Positions 25,261 to 33,277 of a DNA stretch of 64,000 nt are shown one piece after another. Within the stretch, counting starts at the first letter, position 1, and every line of letters begins with the position of its first letter. The notes beneath the pieces are model-generated. The model saw only the letters and a list, made by a program, of their open reading frames with translations, was not told where the DNA came from and did no database searches. Position numbers and translations under genes: made by a program. Source of the stretch: DASQFQ01 sp038238015 (GTDB lineage Bacteria > Actinomycetota > Thermoleophilia > Solirubrobacterales > Solirubrobacteraceae); the NCBI GenBank assembly GCA_038238015.1, contig JBBRYA010000011.1, forward strand, positions 1 to 64,000, in the 5' to 3' direction.

Positions 25261-25997
25261 CAGGTGACCACCGGCTCGCGCGCAAGCGTCCTGACCTGCA
25301 GCTGGGAGACGATCAGCAGCGCCGCCGCGACGTAGAGCAACGCCCCGTCGGACAGCGGCCACTTGACGTCGAGCCCCTCGCCGAGGAAGAAGACCCCGAA
25401 TGAGGAGAGCACGATCCCGACCGCGTACTTGAGGTGGGACTCGGGCAGCCGCGCCAGCGGCCGGTGCAGGACCAGCCCGATCGCGAGCGTGAGCACCACC
25501 GCCACGCCGGCGCCGGCCAGCGCGGGGGCGAGGCCCTTCGGGCCGGCGCCGAGCGCCGCCACGATCAGCACCACCTCGACCCCCTCGAGCAGCACGCCCT
25601 TGCCCGCGATCACCCGCGCGGGCCAGTCGGGCCGCCCGGCCTCCGGAAGCGGGACGCCCTCCATCGCCTCGCGCTCCTCGAGGTACTCCTTGAAGGAGTC
25701 CGAGGGCGAGCGCCGCCCGGCCAGGCGCAGCACGCCCTTGCGCAGCCACTCGAGCCCGAACAGCAGCAGCGCCACCCCGACCACCACCCGTAGCGGCGCG
25801 AGTGGCAGCCGCGCGAGCAGCAGCGGGCCGACCACGACGACCAGCAGCGCCAGCAGCACGACCGCCCCCGCGGCGCCCAGCAGCGCGTCGCGCCAGCGCC
25901 GCGTCGAGCCCACCGCGAGCACGATCGCGAGCGCCTCGAGCAGCTCAAGCCCGACCGCGAGCGCGGCGCCGACGAGGGTGAGCAGGAATGCGGTCAC
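25260..25997 (-). CDS. multi-span membrane protein, COG4280/FTR1-like
   Basis: A 245-residue protein with about seven hydrophobic segments. Two similar halves each carry acidic residues inside a membrane helix: GLELLEALAIVLAVG near the N terminus and LLEGVEVVLIVAALG near residue 135, reminiscent of the Glu-containing helices of FTR1/TMEM165-type cation transporters. A cation transport role is inferred only. GTG start overlaps the stop of the acetyltransferase by 4 nt, and it is followed by a small membrane protein in the same operon. Confidence 0.65.
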   Translation of the reverse strand: MTAFLLTLVGAALAVGLELLEALAIVLAVGSTRRWRDALLGAAGAVVLLALLVVVVGPLLLARLPLAPLRVVVGVALLLFGLEWLRKGVLRLAGRRSPSDSFKEYLEEREAMEGVPLPEAGRPDWPARVIAGKGVLLEGVEVVLIVAALGAGPKGLAPALAGAGVAVVLTLAIGLVLHRPLARLPESHLKYAVGIVLSSFGVFFLGEGLDVKWPLSDGALLYVAAALLIVSQLQVRTLAREPVVT

Positions 25998-26452
25998 AGC
26001 CGCTTCTCTCCCCAGTACGTCGCCACGACGTTTCCGTTGTAGTCGGGGATCGCTACATAGCCGGCGGACTCGTACAACGCGAGCGAGTGGGGCTGGGACG
26101 GGCCGGTGTCCAGCCGCGCGCGGCGATAGCCGAGCTCACGCGCCGCGTCCTCGAGCGCGGCGAGCAGCCGCCGGGCGTGGCCCCGCGAGCGCGCCGCGGG
26201 CACGACGTACATGCGCTTGATCTCGCCGACCTCGTCGTCCAGGCGCTTGACGCCGCCACCCGCCACCGGCGACCCCGCCTCGTAGAGGACCACGAAGGCG
26301 CCGTCCGGCGGGGTCAGCTCCTCCGGATGCGCCGTGGTGGGCATCTCCGCGGGCCCGTAGAGGTCGAGGATCTCGGCCTCCATGGCGGCCACGAGGCCGC
26401 GCGCGACGGGGCCGTCGGCGGGCTCGCTCCGAACGTCGACGGTCTCTGGCAT
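25994..26452 (-). CDS. GNAT-family N-acetyltransferase
   Basis: A 152-residue GNAT protein. EIKRMYVVPAARSRGHARRLLAALE (about residues 77-101) contains the acetyl-CoA pyrophosphate loop (R-S-R-G-H-A), and SLALYESAGY is the usual C-terminal motif. Substrate unknown. It is the first gene of a three-gene leftward unit and is divergent from ftsY across a 21-nt gap; CACAAT ends 6 nt before its ATG. Confidence 0.88.
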   Translation of the reverse strand: MPETVDVRSEPADGPVARGLVAAMEAEILDLYGPAEMPTTAHPEELTPPDGAFVVLYEAGSPVAGGGVKRLDDEVGEIKRMYVVPAARSRGHARRLLAALEDAARELGYRRARLDTGPSQPHSLALYESAGYVAIPDYNGNVVATYWGEKRL

Positions 26453-26457
26453 GCCTC

Positions 26458-26464
26458 TATTGTG
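26458..26464. promoter_or_regulatory. overlapping divergent -10 boxes, GNAT gene and ftsY
   Basis: Rightward TATTGT (26458-26463) ends 10 nt before the ftsY ATG. Leftward CACAAT (26464-26459) ends 6 nt before the GNAT ATG. The start codons are only 21 nt apart. Confidence 0.4.
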
Positions 26465-26473
26465 GCCCGCCCG

Positions 26474-27466
26474 ATGGCCCGCGACTGGTACGACCTCTTC
26501 ATCACCGACGGCGGAGCCCCCGACTCGCCGCCCGAGGCCGAGCGCGAGGAGGCCCGGCGGGGCTTCTTCCGGCGCATGCGCGAGAACATGCGCAAGACCC
26601 GCGAGGCGCTGCAGGCCGAGGTCCAGGCCACGCTGTTCCAGGGCGACCTCGACGAAGAGACCTGGGAGCGCCTCGAGGAGGCGCTGATCTACGCCGACGT
26701 CGGCGCGCGCACGACCGCCGAGGTCGTCGAGCGCCTCGAGCACGAGGCCGAGGAGGGCGAGATCGTCGGGGGCGAGGCGCTTACCGGGCGGCTCTCCGAG
26801 CTGCTGGCCGAGCTCGCGCGCACGGGCGAGGACCGCATCGACCTGCGCCCGGAGCCCACGGTCATCCTCGTCGTGGGGGTCAACGGCACCGGCAAGACGA
26901 CGACGATCGGCAAGCTCGCCTGGCACCTGCGCAAGACGCTCGGCAAGCGCGTGCTGGTCGGCGCCGCCGACACCTTCCGCGCCGCCGCGGTCGAGCAGCT
27001 CGAGCGCTGGTCCGAGCGCGCCGACTGCGACTTCGTCCGCGGCGCCGAGGGGGCCGACCCGGGCGCCGTGGCCTTCGACGCCGTCGCCAAGGGCCGCGAG
27101 CGCGGCGTCGACGTGGTCATCGTCGACACCGCCGGGCGCCTGCACACCCAGCGCGACCTGATGGCCGAGCTGACCAAGGTCCGCCGCGTGATCGAGAAGC
27201 AGCTCCCCGGCGCCCCGCACGAGACGCTGATGACCGTCGACGCGACCACCGGTCAGAACGGCGTGCGCCAAGCCAAGCTGTTCGGCGAGGCCGTCGGCGT
27301 CACGGGGATCATCCTCACCAAGCTCGACGGCACGGCCAAGGGCGGGATCGCACTCGCGATCGCCAACGAGCTGGCGATCCCGGTCAAGCTGATCGGGATC
27401 GGCGAGCAGCTGGAGGACCTACGCCCCTTCGACGCCGACGAGTTCGCCCGCGCGCTGCTGACTTAG
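26474..27466 (+). CDS. ftsY: signal recognition particle receptor FtsY
   Basis: SRP receptor GTPase, 330 aa, with a short N-terminal segment in place of the long acidic domain of E. coli. A basic amphipathic stretch (FFRRMRENMRKTREAL, about 31-46) probably binds membrane. The NG domain has GVNGTGKTTTIGKLA (about 136), DTFRAAAVEQLERW, VDTAGRLH, and ILTKLDGTAKGG. ATG start chosen at the N terminus preceding the hydrophilic leader. It works with Ffh, encoded 1.6 kb downstream. Confidence 0.95.
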   Translation: MARDWYDLFITDGGAPDSPPEAEREEARRGFFRRMRENMRKTREALQAEVQATLFQGDLDEETWERLEEALIYADVGARTTAEVVERLEHEAEEGEIVGGEALTGRLSELLAELARTGEDRIDLRPEPTVILVVGVNGTGKTTTIGKLAWHLRKTLGKRVLVGAADTFRAAAVEQLERWSERADCDFVRGAEGADPGAVAFDAVAKGRERGVDVVIVDTAGRLHTQRDLMAELTKVRRVIEKQLPGAPHETLMTVDATTGQNGVRQAKLFGEAVGVTGIILTKLDGTAKGGIALAIANELAIPVKLIGIGEQLEDLRPFDADEFARALLT

Positions 27467-27488
27467 CCGGCCCGCGCGGCGCGTGGGT

Positions 27489-27494
27489 TACATT
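27489..27494 (+). promoter_or_regulatory. -10 box TACATT of the NfeD-like gene
   Basis: TACATT ends 7 nt before the ATG with no ribosome binding site between, so the gene probably has a leaderless start. Confidence 0.45.
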
Positions 27495-27501
27495 CAGTTG
27501 C

Positions 27502-27933
27502 ATGGACCCCTGGGTTCTCTGGCTCATCGCGGCGGCCATCCTCGGCCTCGGGGAGATCGCCACGTCGGGCTTCTTCCTGGCCCCGTTCGCGGTCGGCGCG
27601 CTCGTGGCCGCGCTCATCAGCGCGGTCGGGGCCGGCACGCTGATCAGCCTGGTGGTCTTCCTGGCCATCTCCGTCGCCGCGCTCACCGCCCTGCGGCCAC
27701 TGGCGCGCAGGCACCTGAAGATGCCCGCGCAGCTACGCACCGGCACCGCGGCGCTCGTCGGCCGCAACGCGACGGTCGTGGAGCGGATCGCCAACCACGA
27801 GGGCGTCGGCTGCGTGAGCATCGAGGGCCAGGTCTGGACAGCGCGCGCCTACGACGAGGATGATGTGATCGAAGCGGGCCAGCGCGTCCAGGTGATGGAG
27901 ATCCGGGGCGCCACCGCGCTCGTGAGCGAGTAG
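27502..27933 (+). CDS. NfeD-family membrane protein
   Basis: A 143-residue short NfeD protein: two to three hydrophobic segments (about 3-66) followed by a soluble OB-fold domain (about 78-142; GTAALVGRNATVVE, then GQVWTARAY and AGQRVQVMEIRGATALV). NfeD proteins act with SPFH proteins in membrane microdomain organisation, and the next gene is such a protein. There is 12 nt between the two genes. Confidence 0.88.
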   Translation: MDPWVLWLIAAAILGLGEIATSGFFLAPFAVGALVAALISAVGAGTLISLVVFLAISVAALTALRPLARRHLKMPAQLRTGTAALVGRNATVVERIANHEGVGCVSIEGQVWTARAYDEDDVIEAGQRVQVMEIRGATALVSE

Positions 27934-27945
27934 GGTGCTACAGCC

Positions 27946-29034
27946 GTGAGTGCCGGAATCATCGCCTTGATCGTGCTTGCGATCTTCGTCTTCTTCGTCG
28001 CCGCCGCCGGCGTGCGCATCGTGCCGCAGGCCAGGGCCGGCGTGGTCGAGCGCCTCGGGCGCTACGCGCGCACGCTCGATCCGGGCCTGGCGCTGATCGT
28101 CCCGTTCGTGGACCGCGTCAAGCCGCTGATCGACCTGCGCGAGCAGGTCGTCACCTTCCCACCCCAGCCGGTGATCACCGAGGACAACCTCGTGGTCGGC
28201 ATCGACACCGTCATCTACTTCACGGTCACGGACGCCAAGGCCGCGACCTATGAGGTCGCCAACCCGCTGCAGGCGATCGAGCAGCTCACCGTCACCACCC
28301 TGCGCAACGTGATCGGCGGGCTCACGCTCGAGGAGGTCCTCACCAGCCGCGACAACGTCAACTCGCAGCTGCGCGTCGTGCTCGACCAGGCCACCGGCGG
28401 CTGGGGGATCCGCGTCAACCGCGTCGAGCTGAAGTCGATCGAGCCACCGCGCACGGTGCAGGAGGCGATGGAGAAGCAGATGCGTGCCGAGCGCGATCGC
28501 CGCGCCACGATCCTCACCGCCGAGGGCGCGCGGCAGTCCCAGATCCTCACCGCCGAGGGCGAGAAGCAGGCCGCCGTCCTCAAGGCGGAGGGCGCGCGCA
28601 CGTCGGCGATCCTGCGCGCCGAGGGCGAGGCGAAGGCGATCGAGACGGTCTTCCAGGCCATCCACGACGGCGGCCCCGACCAGCCGCTGCTCGCCTATCA
28701 GTACCTGCAGATGCTGCCCCAGCTCGCCCAGGGTGACGCCAACACCGTGTTCGTGATTCCCGGCGAGATCACGCAGGCGCTGGGCCAGCTCGGCAGCGCC
28801 TTCGGCGGCAGCCAGCAGCACCCGGGCATCCCGGGCAACGGGCCGCCACGCCCGCCCAAGCCCCGCTCCGAGCGCGCCGACGCGATCGACGCCAAGGCCG
28901 CCGCCGACGCCGAGGCGGCCGCGGCCGCGGCCGCCGCCGCCACCGCCGAAGCGCAGGACGCGACGACCGCCGGGCCGCACCTGATCTCGCCGCCCCCGCC
29001 GCCCGAGCCGGGACCGCTGGAGCCGGGCACCTAA
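27946..29034 (+). CDS. SPFH/Band 7 (stomatin-like, QmcA-type) protein
   Basis: A 362-residue membrane-anchored protein. Residues 5-22 span the membrane; the Band 7 domain covers about 20-185 (PQARAGVVERLGRY, LDPGLALIVPFVDRV). Residues 185-240 are a coiled coil with a repeated unit of the type ILTAEGxxQ. The C-terminal 90 residues are Pro/Ala-rich and probably disordered. GTG start lies 9 nt after a TAGGGT box. Partner of the preceding NfeD protein. Confidence 0.93.
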   Translation: MSAGIIALIVLAIFVFFVAAAGVRIVPQARAGVVERLGRYARTLDPGLALIVPFVDRVKPLIDLREQVVTFPPQPVITEDNLVVGIDTVIYFTVTDAKAATYEVANPLQAIEQLTVTTLRNVIGGLTLEEVLTSRDNVNSQLRVVLDQATGGWGIRVNRVELKSIEPPRTVQEAMEKQMRAERDRRATILTAEGARQSQILTAEGEKQAAVLKAEGARTSAILRAEGEAKAIETVFQAIHDGGPDQPLLAYQYLQMLPQLAQGDANTVFVIPGEITQALGQLGSAFGGSQQHPGIPGNGPPRPPKPRSERADAIDAKAAADAEAAAAAAAAATAEAQDATTAGPHLISPPPPPEPGPLEPGT

Positions 29035-29037
29035 GCT
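29032..29037 (+). promoter_or_regulatory. -10 box TAAGCT of ffh
   Basis: TAAGCT contains the stop codon of the preceding gene and ends 8 nt before the ffh GTG. Confidence 0.4.
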
Positions 29038-29045
29038 GCAGGGGA

Positions 29046-30377
29046 GTGTTCGACTCCCTTTCAGAGAAGCTCCAGGAGACCCTTTCGGGCGTCCGCGGCC
29101 GCGGTGCGCTGACCGAGGAGGACATCACGCGCGCGCTGCGCGAGATTCGCCTCGCGCTGCTCGAGGCCGACGTGAACTTCAAGGTGGTCAAGCAGTTCAC
29201 CAACGCGGTCAAGGAGCGCTGCCTCGGGGCCGAGGTCTCCAAGCAGCTCAACCCCGGCCAGCAGGTCGTCAAGATCGTCAACGAGGAGCTGGCCAAGCTC
29301 ATGGGCGGCGCCTCCGCCGGCCTGAGCTTCTCGCCGCGCCCGCCGACGGTGATCCTGATGGCCGGCCTGCAGGGCTCGGGCAAGACGACGGCGACGGCCA
29401 AGCTCGCGCGCTTCCTGCGCGAGGAGAACGGGTCGAGCGTCGCCGTCGCCGCCTGCGACGTCTACCGCCCGGCGGCCGTCGAGCAGCTCATCAAGGTCGG
29501 CGCCCAGGCCGGAGCCACGGTCTACGAGCAGGGCACCGACAAGGACCCGGTGGACATCGCGGCCTGGGCGCTCGACCAGGCCAAGCGCGACGGCAAGGAC
29601 GTGCTGATCGTCGACACCGCGGGCCGTCTGCACGTCGACCAGGCGCTGATGGAGGAGCTCGCCAACATCAAGAAGCGCGTGCGGCCGACCAACGTCCTGC
29701 TCGTCGTCGACGCGATGACCGGCCAGGACGCCGTCAACGTCGCCGAGCAGTTCGCCGAGGTCGCCCAGTTCGACGGGGTCATCCTCTCCAAGCTCGACGG
29801 CGACGCACGCGGCGGCGCCGCCCTCTCGGTCAAGGCCGTCACCGGCAAGCCGATCCTGTTCGCCTCCACCGGCGAGAAGCTGCCGGACTTCGAGCGCTTC
29901 CACCCCGACCGCATGGCCCAGCGGATCCTCGGCATGGGCGACGTCCTCTCCTTCATCGAGAAGGCGGAGAAGAACGTCGACGAAGAAGAGGCGAAGGAGA
30001 TGGAGCGGAAGCTCCGCCGCAACGAGTTCACGCTCGAGGACTTCGCCGACCAGCTGCGCAAGATCCGCAAGATGGGCCCGCTCACCAACCTGCTCGGGAT
30101 GATCCCCGGGCTCGCCGGCCACCAGCTCGGCAAGCTCGACATCGACGATCGCGAGCTCGACCGCGTCGAGGCGATCATCGGCTCCATGACCCAGTGGGAG
30201 CGCCGGCACCCCGAGGCGATCAAGGGCTCCCGCCGCCTGCGGATCGCCCGCGGATCGGGCACGACGGTCCAGCAGGTCAACCAGCTCGTCAAGCAGTTCG
30301 GCGAGATGCGCAAGATGATGCGCGGCCTCACGCAGGGCAAGATGCCCGACCTCGGGGCCATGATGCGGGGCCGCTGA
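29046..30377 (+). CDS. ffh: signal recognition particle protein Ffh
   Basis: The SRP54 GTPase, 443 aa. N domain 1-90; G domain with GLQGSGKTTATAKLA (about 106), ACDVYRPAAVEQL, VDTAGRLHVD and LSKLDGDARGGAA; M domain from about 295 with LTNLLGMIPGL, SMTQWERRHPEAIKGSRRLRIARGSG and a Met-rich end. GTG start with GGGG upstream. Length is normal. No SRP RNA gene was recognised nearby. Confidence 0.96.
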   Translation: MFDSLSEKLQETLSGVRGRGALTEEDITRALREIRLALLEADVNFKVVKQFTNAVKERCLGAEVSKQLNPGQQVVKIVNEELAKLMGGASAGLSFSPRPPTVILMAGLQGSGKTTATAKLARFLREENGSSVAVAACDVYRPAAVEQLIKVGAQAGATVYEQGTDKDPVDIAAWALDQAKRDGKDVLIVDTAGRLHVDQALMEELANIKKRVRPTNVLLVVDAMTGQDAVNVAEQFAEVAQFDGVILSKLDGDARGGAALSVKAVTGKPILFASTGEKLPDFERFHPDRMAQRILGMGDVLSFIEKAEKNVDEEEAKEMERKLRRNEFTLEDFADQLRKIRKMGPLTNLLGMIPGLAGHQLGKLDIDDRELDRVEAIIGSMTQWERRHPEAIKGSRRLRIARGSGTTVQQVNQLVKQFGEMRKMMRGLTQGKMPDLGAMMRGR

Positions 30378-30392
30378 GCGGCGCCTCTCCGC

Positions 30393-30398
30393 TATCCT
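30393..30398 (+). promoter_or_regulatory. -10 box TATCCT of the rpsP operon
   Basis: TATCCT ends 9 nt before the rpsP ATG. It would drive rpsP-khpA-rimM-trmD. Confidence 0.45.
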
Positions 30399-30407
30399 GC
30401 CGCGCCG

Positions 30408-30662
30408 ATGCCAGTCAGCATGAGACTCACCCGCGTGGGCGGGAAGAAGGACCCGGTGTGGCGCGTCGTCGTCGCCGACAGCCGCTCCCCGCGCGACGGG
30501 CGCTTCATCGAGACGATCGGCCGCTACAACGCGCAGACCGACCCCTCGACCATTCAGATCGACGAGGAGCGCGCACGCCTGTGGCTCACTCGCGGCGCCC
30601 AGCCCTCAGACGCTGTGCGCCGGCTGCTCAAGACCCAGGGCATCGCGCCCGCCGGGCGGTAG
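30408..30662 (+). CDS. rpsP: 30S ribosomal protein S16
   Basis: An 84-residue S16: MRLTRVGGKKDPVWRVVVAD, then RFIETIGRYN and WLTRGAQPSDAVRRLL, all conserved. A shorter start (the second Met, residue 5) is also possible. The stop is directly followed by the GTG of the KH protein. Confidence 0.97.
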   Translation: MPVSMRLTRVGGKKDPVWRVVVADSRSPRDGRFIETIGRYNAQTDPSTIQIDEERARLWLTRGAQPSDAVRRLLKTQGIAPAGR

Positions 30663-30896
30663 GTGCGCGAGCTCCTCGAGTACCTGGCCCGGGCGCTCGT
30701 CGAGCACCCGGATGCCGTGAAGGTCGAGGAGTTCGAGGAGGACGACGGCACCATCGTGCTCGAGCTCTCGCTCGACGACGATGACTACGGCCAGGTCATC
30801 GGCCGGGGGGGACGCACCGCGCAGGCCCTCCGCACCCTCGTCAAGGCCGCCGCGGTCAAGGACAACCGCCGCGTCCTCCTCGACATCGTCGAGTAG
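30663..30896 (+). CDS. khpA: KH-domain RNA-binding protein KhpA
   Basis: A 77-residue single KH domain. The GxxG loop is IGRGGRTAQALRTLVKAAA (residues about 46-64). KhpA-type proteins bind RNA and influence ribosome and cell-envelope functions, and are normally encoded between rpsP and rimM as here. GTG start abuts the rpsP stop with no gap. Confidence 0.93.
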   Translation: MRELLEYLARALVEHPDAVKVEEFEEDDGTIVLELSLDDDDYGQVIGRGGRTAQALRTLVKAAAVKDNRRVLLDIVE

Positions 30897-30906
30897 CCCC
30901 GCCTTC

Positions 30907-31368
30907 CTGGAGGCCGGGCGGATCGGGCGTCCCCACGGGCTCGACGGCTCCTTCCACGTCGCCCTGCCGCTGCCGAGGCTGCTGTCGCTCGGCGTGCGCG
31001 TGCGGGTGGGGGAACGGGCCTTGGAGATCGTGCGCCGCGCCGGCACCTTCGAGGCCCCGGTGCTCCGGCTCGAGGGGCACGAGACGCGCGAGGCCGTCGA
31101 GGCGCTGCGCGGCGAGGCCCTGCTCGTCGACCCCGTCGACGCGCCAGCGCTGGGAGAGGGCGAGCATTGGGCACACGAGTTCGCGGGCTGCAGGGTGTTC
31201 GACGGCGAGCGCGAGGTCGGCGTGGTCACCCGTCTCGTCGAGCTTCCGTCGGTCGAGGCGCTCGAGGTGGGCGACCTGCTGATCCCGCTCGTGCAGGACG
31301 CGATCCGCTCCATCGATGTGCCCGGCCGCCGCATCGACGTGGACATGGGGTTCCTCGGTGCGGATTGA
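30907..31368 (+). CDS. rimM: ribosome maturation factor RimM, probable CTG start
   Basis: 16S rRNA-processing factor, about 153 aa. The recognisable protein begins EAGRIGRPHGLDGSFHV, the normal RimM N terminus, directly after a CTG at 30907. The only upstream ATG/GTG/TTG in frame (30781) lies deep inside khpA and would add a 42-residue Ser/Arg/Ala sequence unlike RimM. The PRC-barrel half includes AGCRVFDGEREVGVVTRLVELPS and the end RRIDVDMGFLG. Its 3' end overlaps trmD by 11 nt. Confidence 0.88.
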   Translation: MEAGRIGRPHGLDGSFHVALPLPRLLSLGVRVRVGERALEIVRRAGTFEAPVLRLEGHETREAVEALRGEALLVDPVDAPALGEGEHWAHEFAGCRVFDGEREVGVVTRLVELPSVEALEVGDLLIPLVQDAIRSIDVPGRRIDVDMGFLGAD

Positions 31369-32053
31369 CGTCTTCACGCTGTTCCCGCACTGGTTCGACT
31401 GGTTTCGCACCCAGCGGCACGTCGTCAAGGCGATCGCCAACGGGCACGCCGTCGAGGCCCTCGACTACCGCGCGACGACGCCGCTGAAGGCCGGGCAGGT
31501 GGACGACACCCCGTTCGGCGGCGGGGCGGGGATGGTGCTGCGCGTCGACGTGGTCGAGGCGGCCCTGCGGGCCCGCTACGACGGCGACCCGGCGCCGCCC
31601 CCGGAGGGCAGGCGCGTGATCGCGCTGACTCCGGGCGGGCGCCTGCTCGACGACGCGCTCGCAGACACGCTCGCGGGCGAGGAGGACATCACCCTGCTGT
31701 GCGGCCGCTACGAGGGCTTCGACCAGCGCATCATCGACCGCTTCTGCACCGAGGAGCTGTCGATCGGGCGCTACGTGCTGGCGGGCGGCGAGCTCGCCGC
31801 GATGGTCGTGGCCGACAGCGTGCTGCGCAAGCTCCCGGGCTCGCTCGGCCATGCTGACTCGGCGGCCGAGGAGTCCTTCAGCGCCGCGCTCGGCGGCGGG
31901 CCGGAGTACCCGCACTACACCCGTCCGGCGGACTGGCGGGGGTGGCCGGTGCCCGAGATCCTGCTCTCCGGACACCACGAGGAGATCCGCCGCTGGCGCC
32001 TCTCGGAGAGCCGCCGCCGGGCGGCTGAGGACCCCGGGGGTCCGCTACCATAG
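31358..32053 (+). CDS. trmD: tRNA (guanine37-N1)-methyltransferase TrmD
   Basis: Methylates G37 of tRNAs to prevent frameshifting. 231 aa from GTG 31358, giving RIDVFTLFPHWFDWF at the N terminus. SPOUT trefoil-knot motifs are LLCGRYEGFDQRIIDRF, ELSIGRYVLAGGELAAMV, and YPHYTRPADWRGWPVPE. Part of rpsP-khpA-rimM-trmD-rplS, the classic operon. Confidence 0.96.
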   Translation: MRIDVFTLFPHWFDWFRTQRHVVKAIANGHAVEALDYRATTPLKAGQVDDTPFGGGAGMVLRVDVVEAALRARYDGDPAPPPEGRRVIALTPGGRLLDDALADTLAGEEDITLLCGRYEGFDQRIIDRFCTEELSIGRYVLAGGELAAMVVADSVLRKLPGSLGHADSAAEESFSAALGGGPEYPHYTRPADWRGWPVPEILLSGHHEEIRRWRLSESRRRAAEDPGGPLP

Positions 32054-32061
32054 GCCGCCCG

Positions 32062-32090
32062 CCGCGGAAGCCTCTGTCCGGCCTTCGCGG
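32062..32090 (+). promoter_or_regulatory. hairpin in rplS leader, candidate autoregulatory or attenuator structure
   Basis: An 11-bp stem (32062-32072 with 32080-32090), with one G-T pair and one mismatch, and a 7-nt loop, followed by TCTTTGTTCG. It lies in the roughly 45-nt leader between TACCAT (32046-32051) and the rplS ATG. It could be an L19-type leader or a weak attenuator. Confidence 0.4.
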
Positions 32091-32102
32091 TCTTTGTTCG
32101 CC

Positions 32103-32630
32103 ATGAGCACCGTCATCGACTCCCTCGAGCGCACGCAGCTGCGCCGCGTCCCCCGCTTCCAGGCGGGTGACCGCCTGAAGGTCCACTTCCAGGTCGTCGA
32201 GGGCACGCGCCGGCGTACACAGGTCTTCGAGGGCGTCGTCATCAAGCGCCAGGGCGAGGGTGTCCGCGAGACCTTCACGGTCCGCAAGCAGTCCTTCGGC
32301 GTCGGCGTCGAGCGCACGTTCCCCGTGCACTCGCCGAAGATCGAGCGCATCGAGGTCGCCGCCCGCGGTGACGTGCGGCGGGCGAAGCTCTACTACCTGC
32401 GCGGCCGCGTCGGCAAGCGCGCCCGCGTGCGCGAGCGCCGCTACACGGGCCAGGTGGAGGAGCTCGTGCAGGCCGGGCTGCTGCACGATCCGGCGGCCGA
32501 GGCGGCCGCGGCGTCCGACGCCGAGGTGCCGGGCGAGGCGGTCGACGAGCAGGCGCTCGAGCAGGCGCCCGGCTCGGCCGAGACGGCCGAGCCGTCTCCC
32601 GCCGTCGCGGGCGACGACGCCACAGCCTGA
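32103..32630 (+). CDS. rplS: 50S ribosomal protein L19 with acidic C-terminal extension
   Basis: L19 core at residues 1-118 (RVPRFQAGDRLKVHFQVVEG, IKRQGEGVRETFTVRK, RRAKLYYLRGRVGKRARV). The protein is 175 aa, about 55 longer than standard L19; the extra tail is Ala/Glu/Asp/Pro-rich and starts near LLHDPAAEAAA. The tail is in frame with no sign of frameshift. Start ATG at the normal position. lepB begins 1 nt after the stop. Confidence 0.95.
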   Translation: MSTVIDSLERTQLRRVPRFQAGDRLKVHFQVVEGTRRRTQVFEGVVIKRQGEGVRETFTVRKQSFGVGVERTFPVHSPKIERIEVAARGDVRRAKLYYLRGRVGKRARVRERRYTGQVEELVQAGLLHDPAAEAAAASDAEVPGEAVDEQALEQAPGSAETAEPSPAVAGDDATA

Positions 32631-32631
32631 G

Positions 32632-33243
32632 GTGGCCGAAAAGAGCTCCTCAGCCTCCAGCTCGCTGCTCGAGCTGGTCCTGATCGTCGCTGTCGCGCTG
32701 GCGCTCGCGCTGGGCATCCAGGCGTTCCTGATCAAGCCGTACAAGATCCCGTCGGAGTCGATGGTCCCGACCCTCACGATCGGCCAGCGCGTGCTCGTGA
32801 ACCGCATCGGCGAGCGCTTCTCCGCCCCGAGCGTCGGCGACGTCGTGGTCTTCCACCCGCCCGAGGGCGCCGAGCAGGAGGACATGTGCGGGGGCGGGAC
32901 GCCGCCGAGCGGCGAGGTCTGCACCAAGCCGACCCCGAAGATGGCCACGGTCAACTTCATCAAGCGCGTCGTGGCCGGCCCCGGCGACCGCCTGATGATC
33001 CGCGGCGGCCACGTGATCCTCAACGGCAAGCGCCAGTCAGAGCCGTTCACCCGCCCGTGCGCGAGCAGCGACGGCTGCGACTACCCGCGCGAGGTCACGA
33101 TTCCCGCCGATCACTACTTCATGATGGGCGACAATCGTGGCTCGTCCGACGACAGCCGGTTCTGGGGACCGGTCCCGAAGAAGTGGATCATCGGCGCAGC
33201 CTTCGGCACCTATTGGCCTCCCAAGCGCATCGGGCTCCTCTGA
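32632..33243 (+). CDS. lepB: signal peptidase I
   Basis: Type I leader peptidase, 203 aa. One N-terminal membrane span (about 11-32), catalytic Ser43 in YKIPSESMVPTL and catalytic Lys111 in FIKRVVAGPGD, then GDNRGSSDDSRFWGPVP near the end. Two Cys at 86 and 97 and another pair at about 140-146 may form disulfides outside the cell. GTG start follows the rplS stop by one base. Confidence 0.95.
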   Translation: MAEKSSSASSSLLELVLIVAVALALALGIQAFLIKPYKIPSESMVPTLTIGQRVLVNRIGERFSAPSVGDVVVFHPPEGAEQEDMCGGGTPPSGEVCTKPTPKMATVNFIKRVVAGPGDRLMIRGGHVILNGKRQSEPFTRPCASSDGCDYPREVTIPADHYFMMGDNRGSSDDSRFWGPVPKKWIIGAAFGTYWPPKRIGLL

Positions 33244-33277
33244 GCCGGCGCCCTCCTCGCGCGCCACGAGGCGGGCG

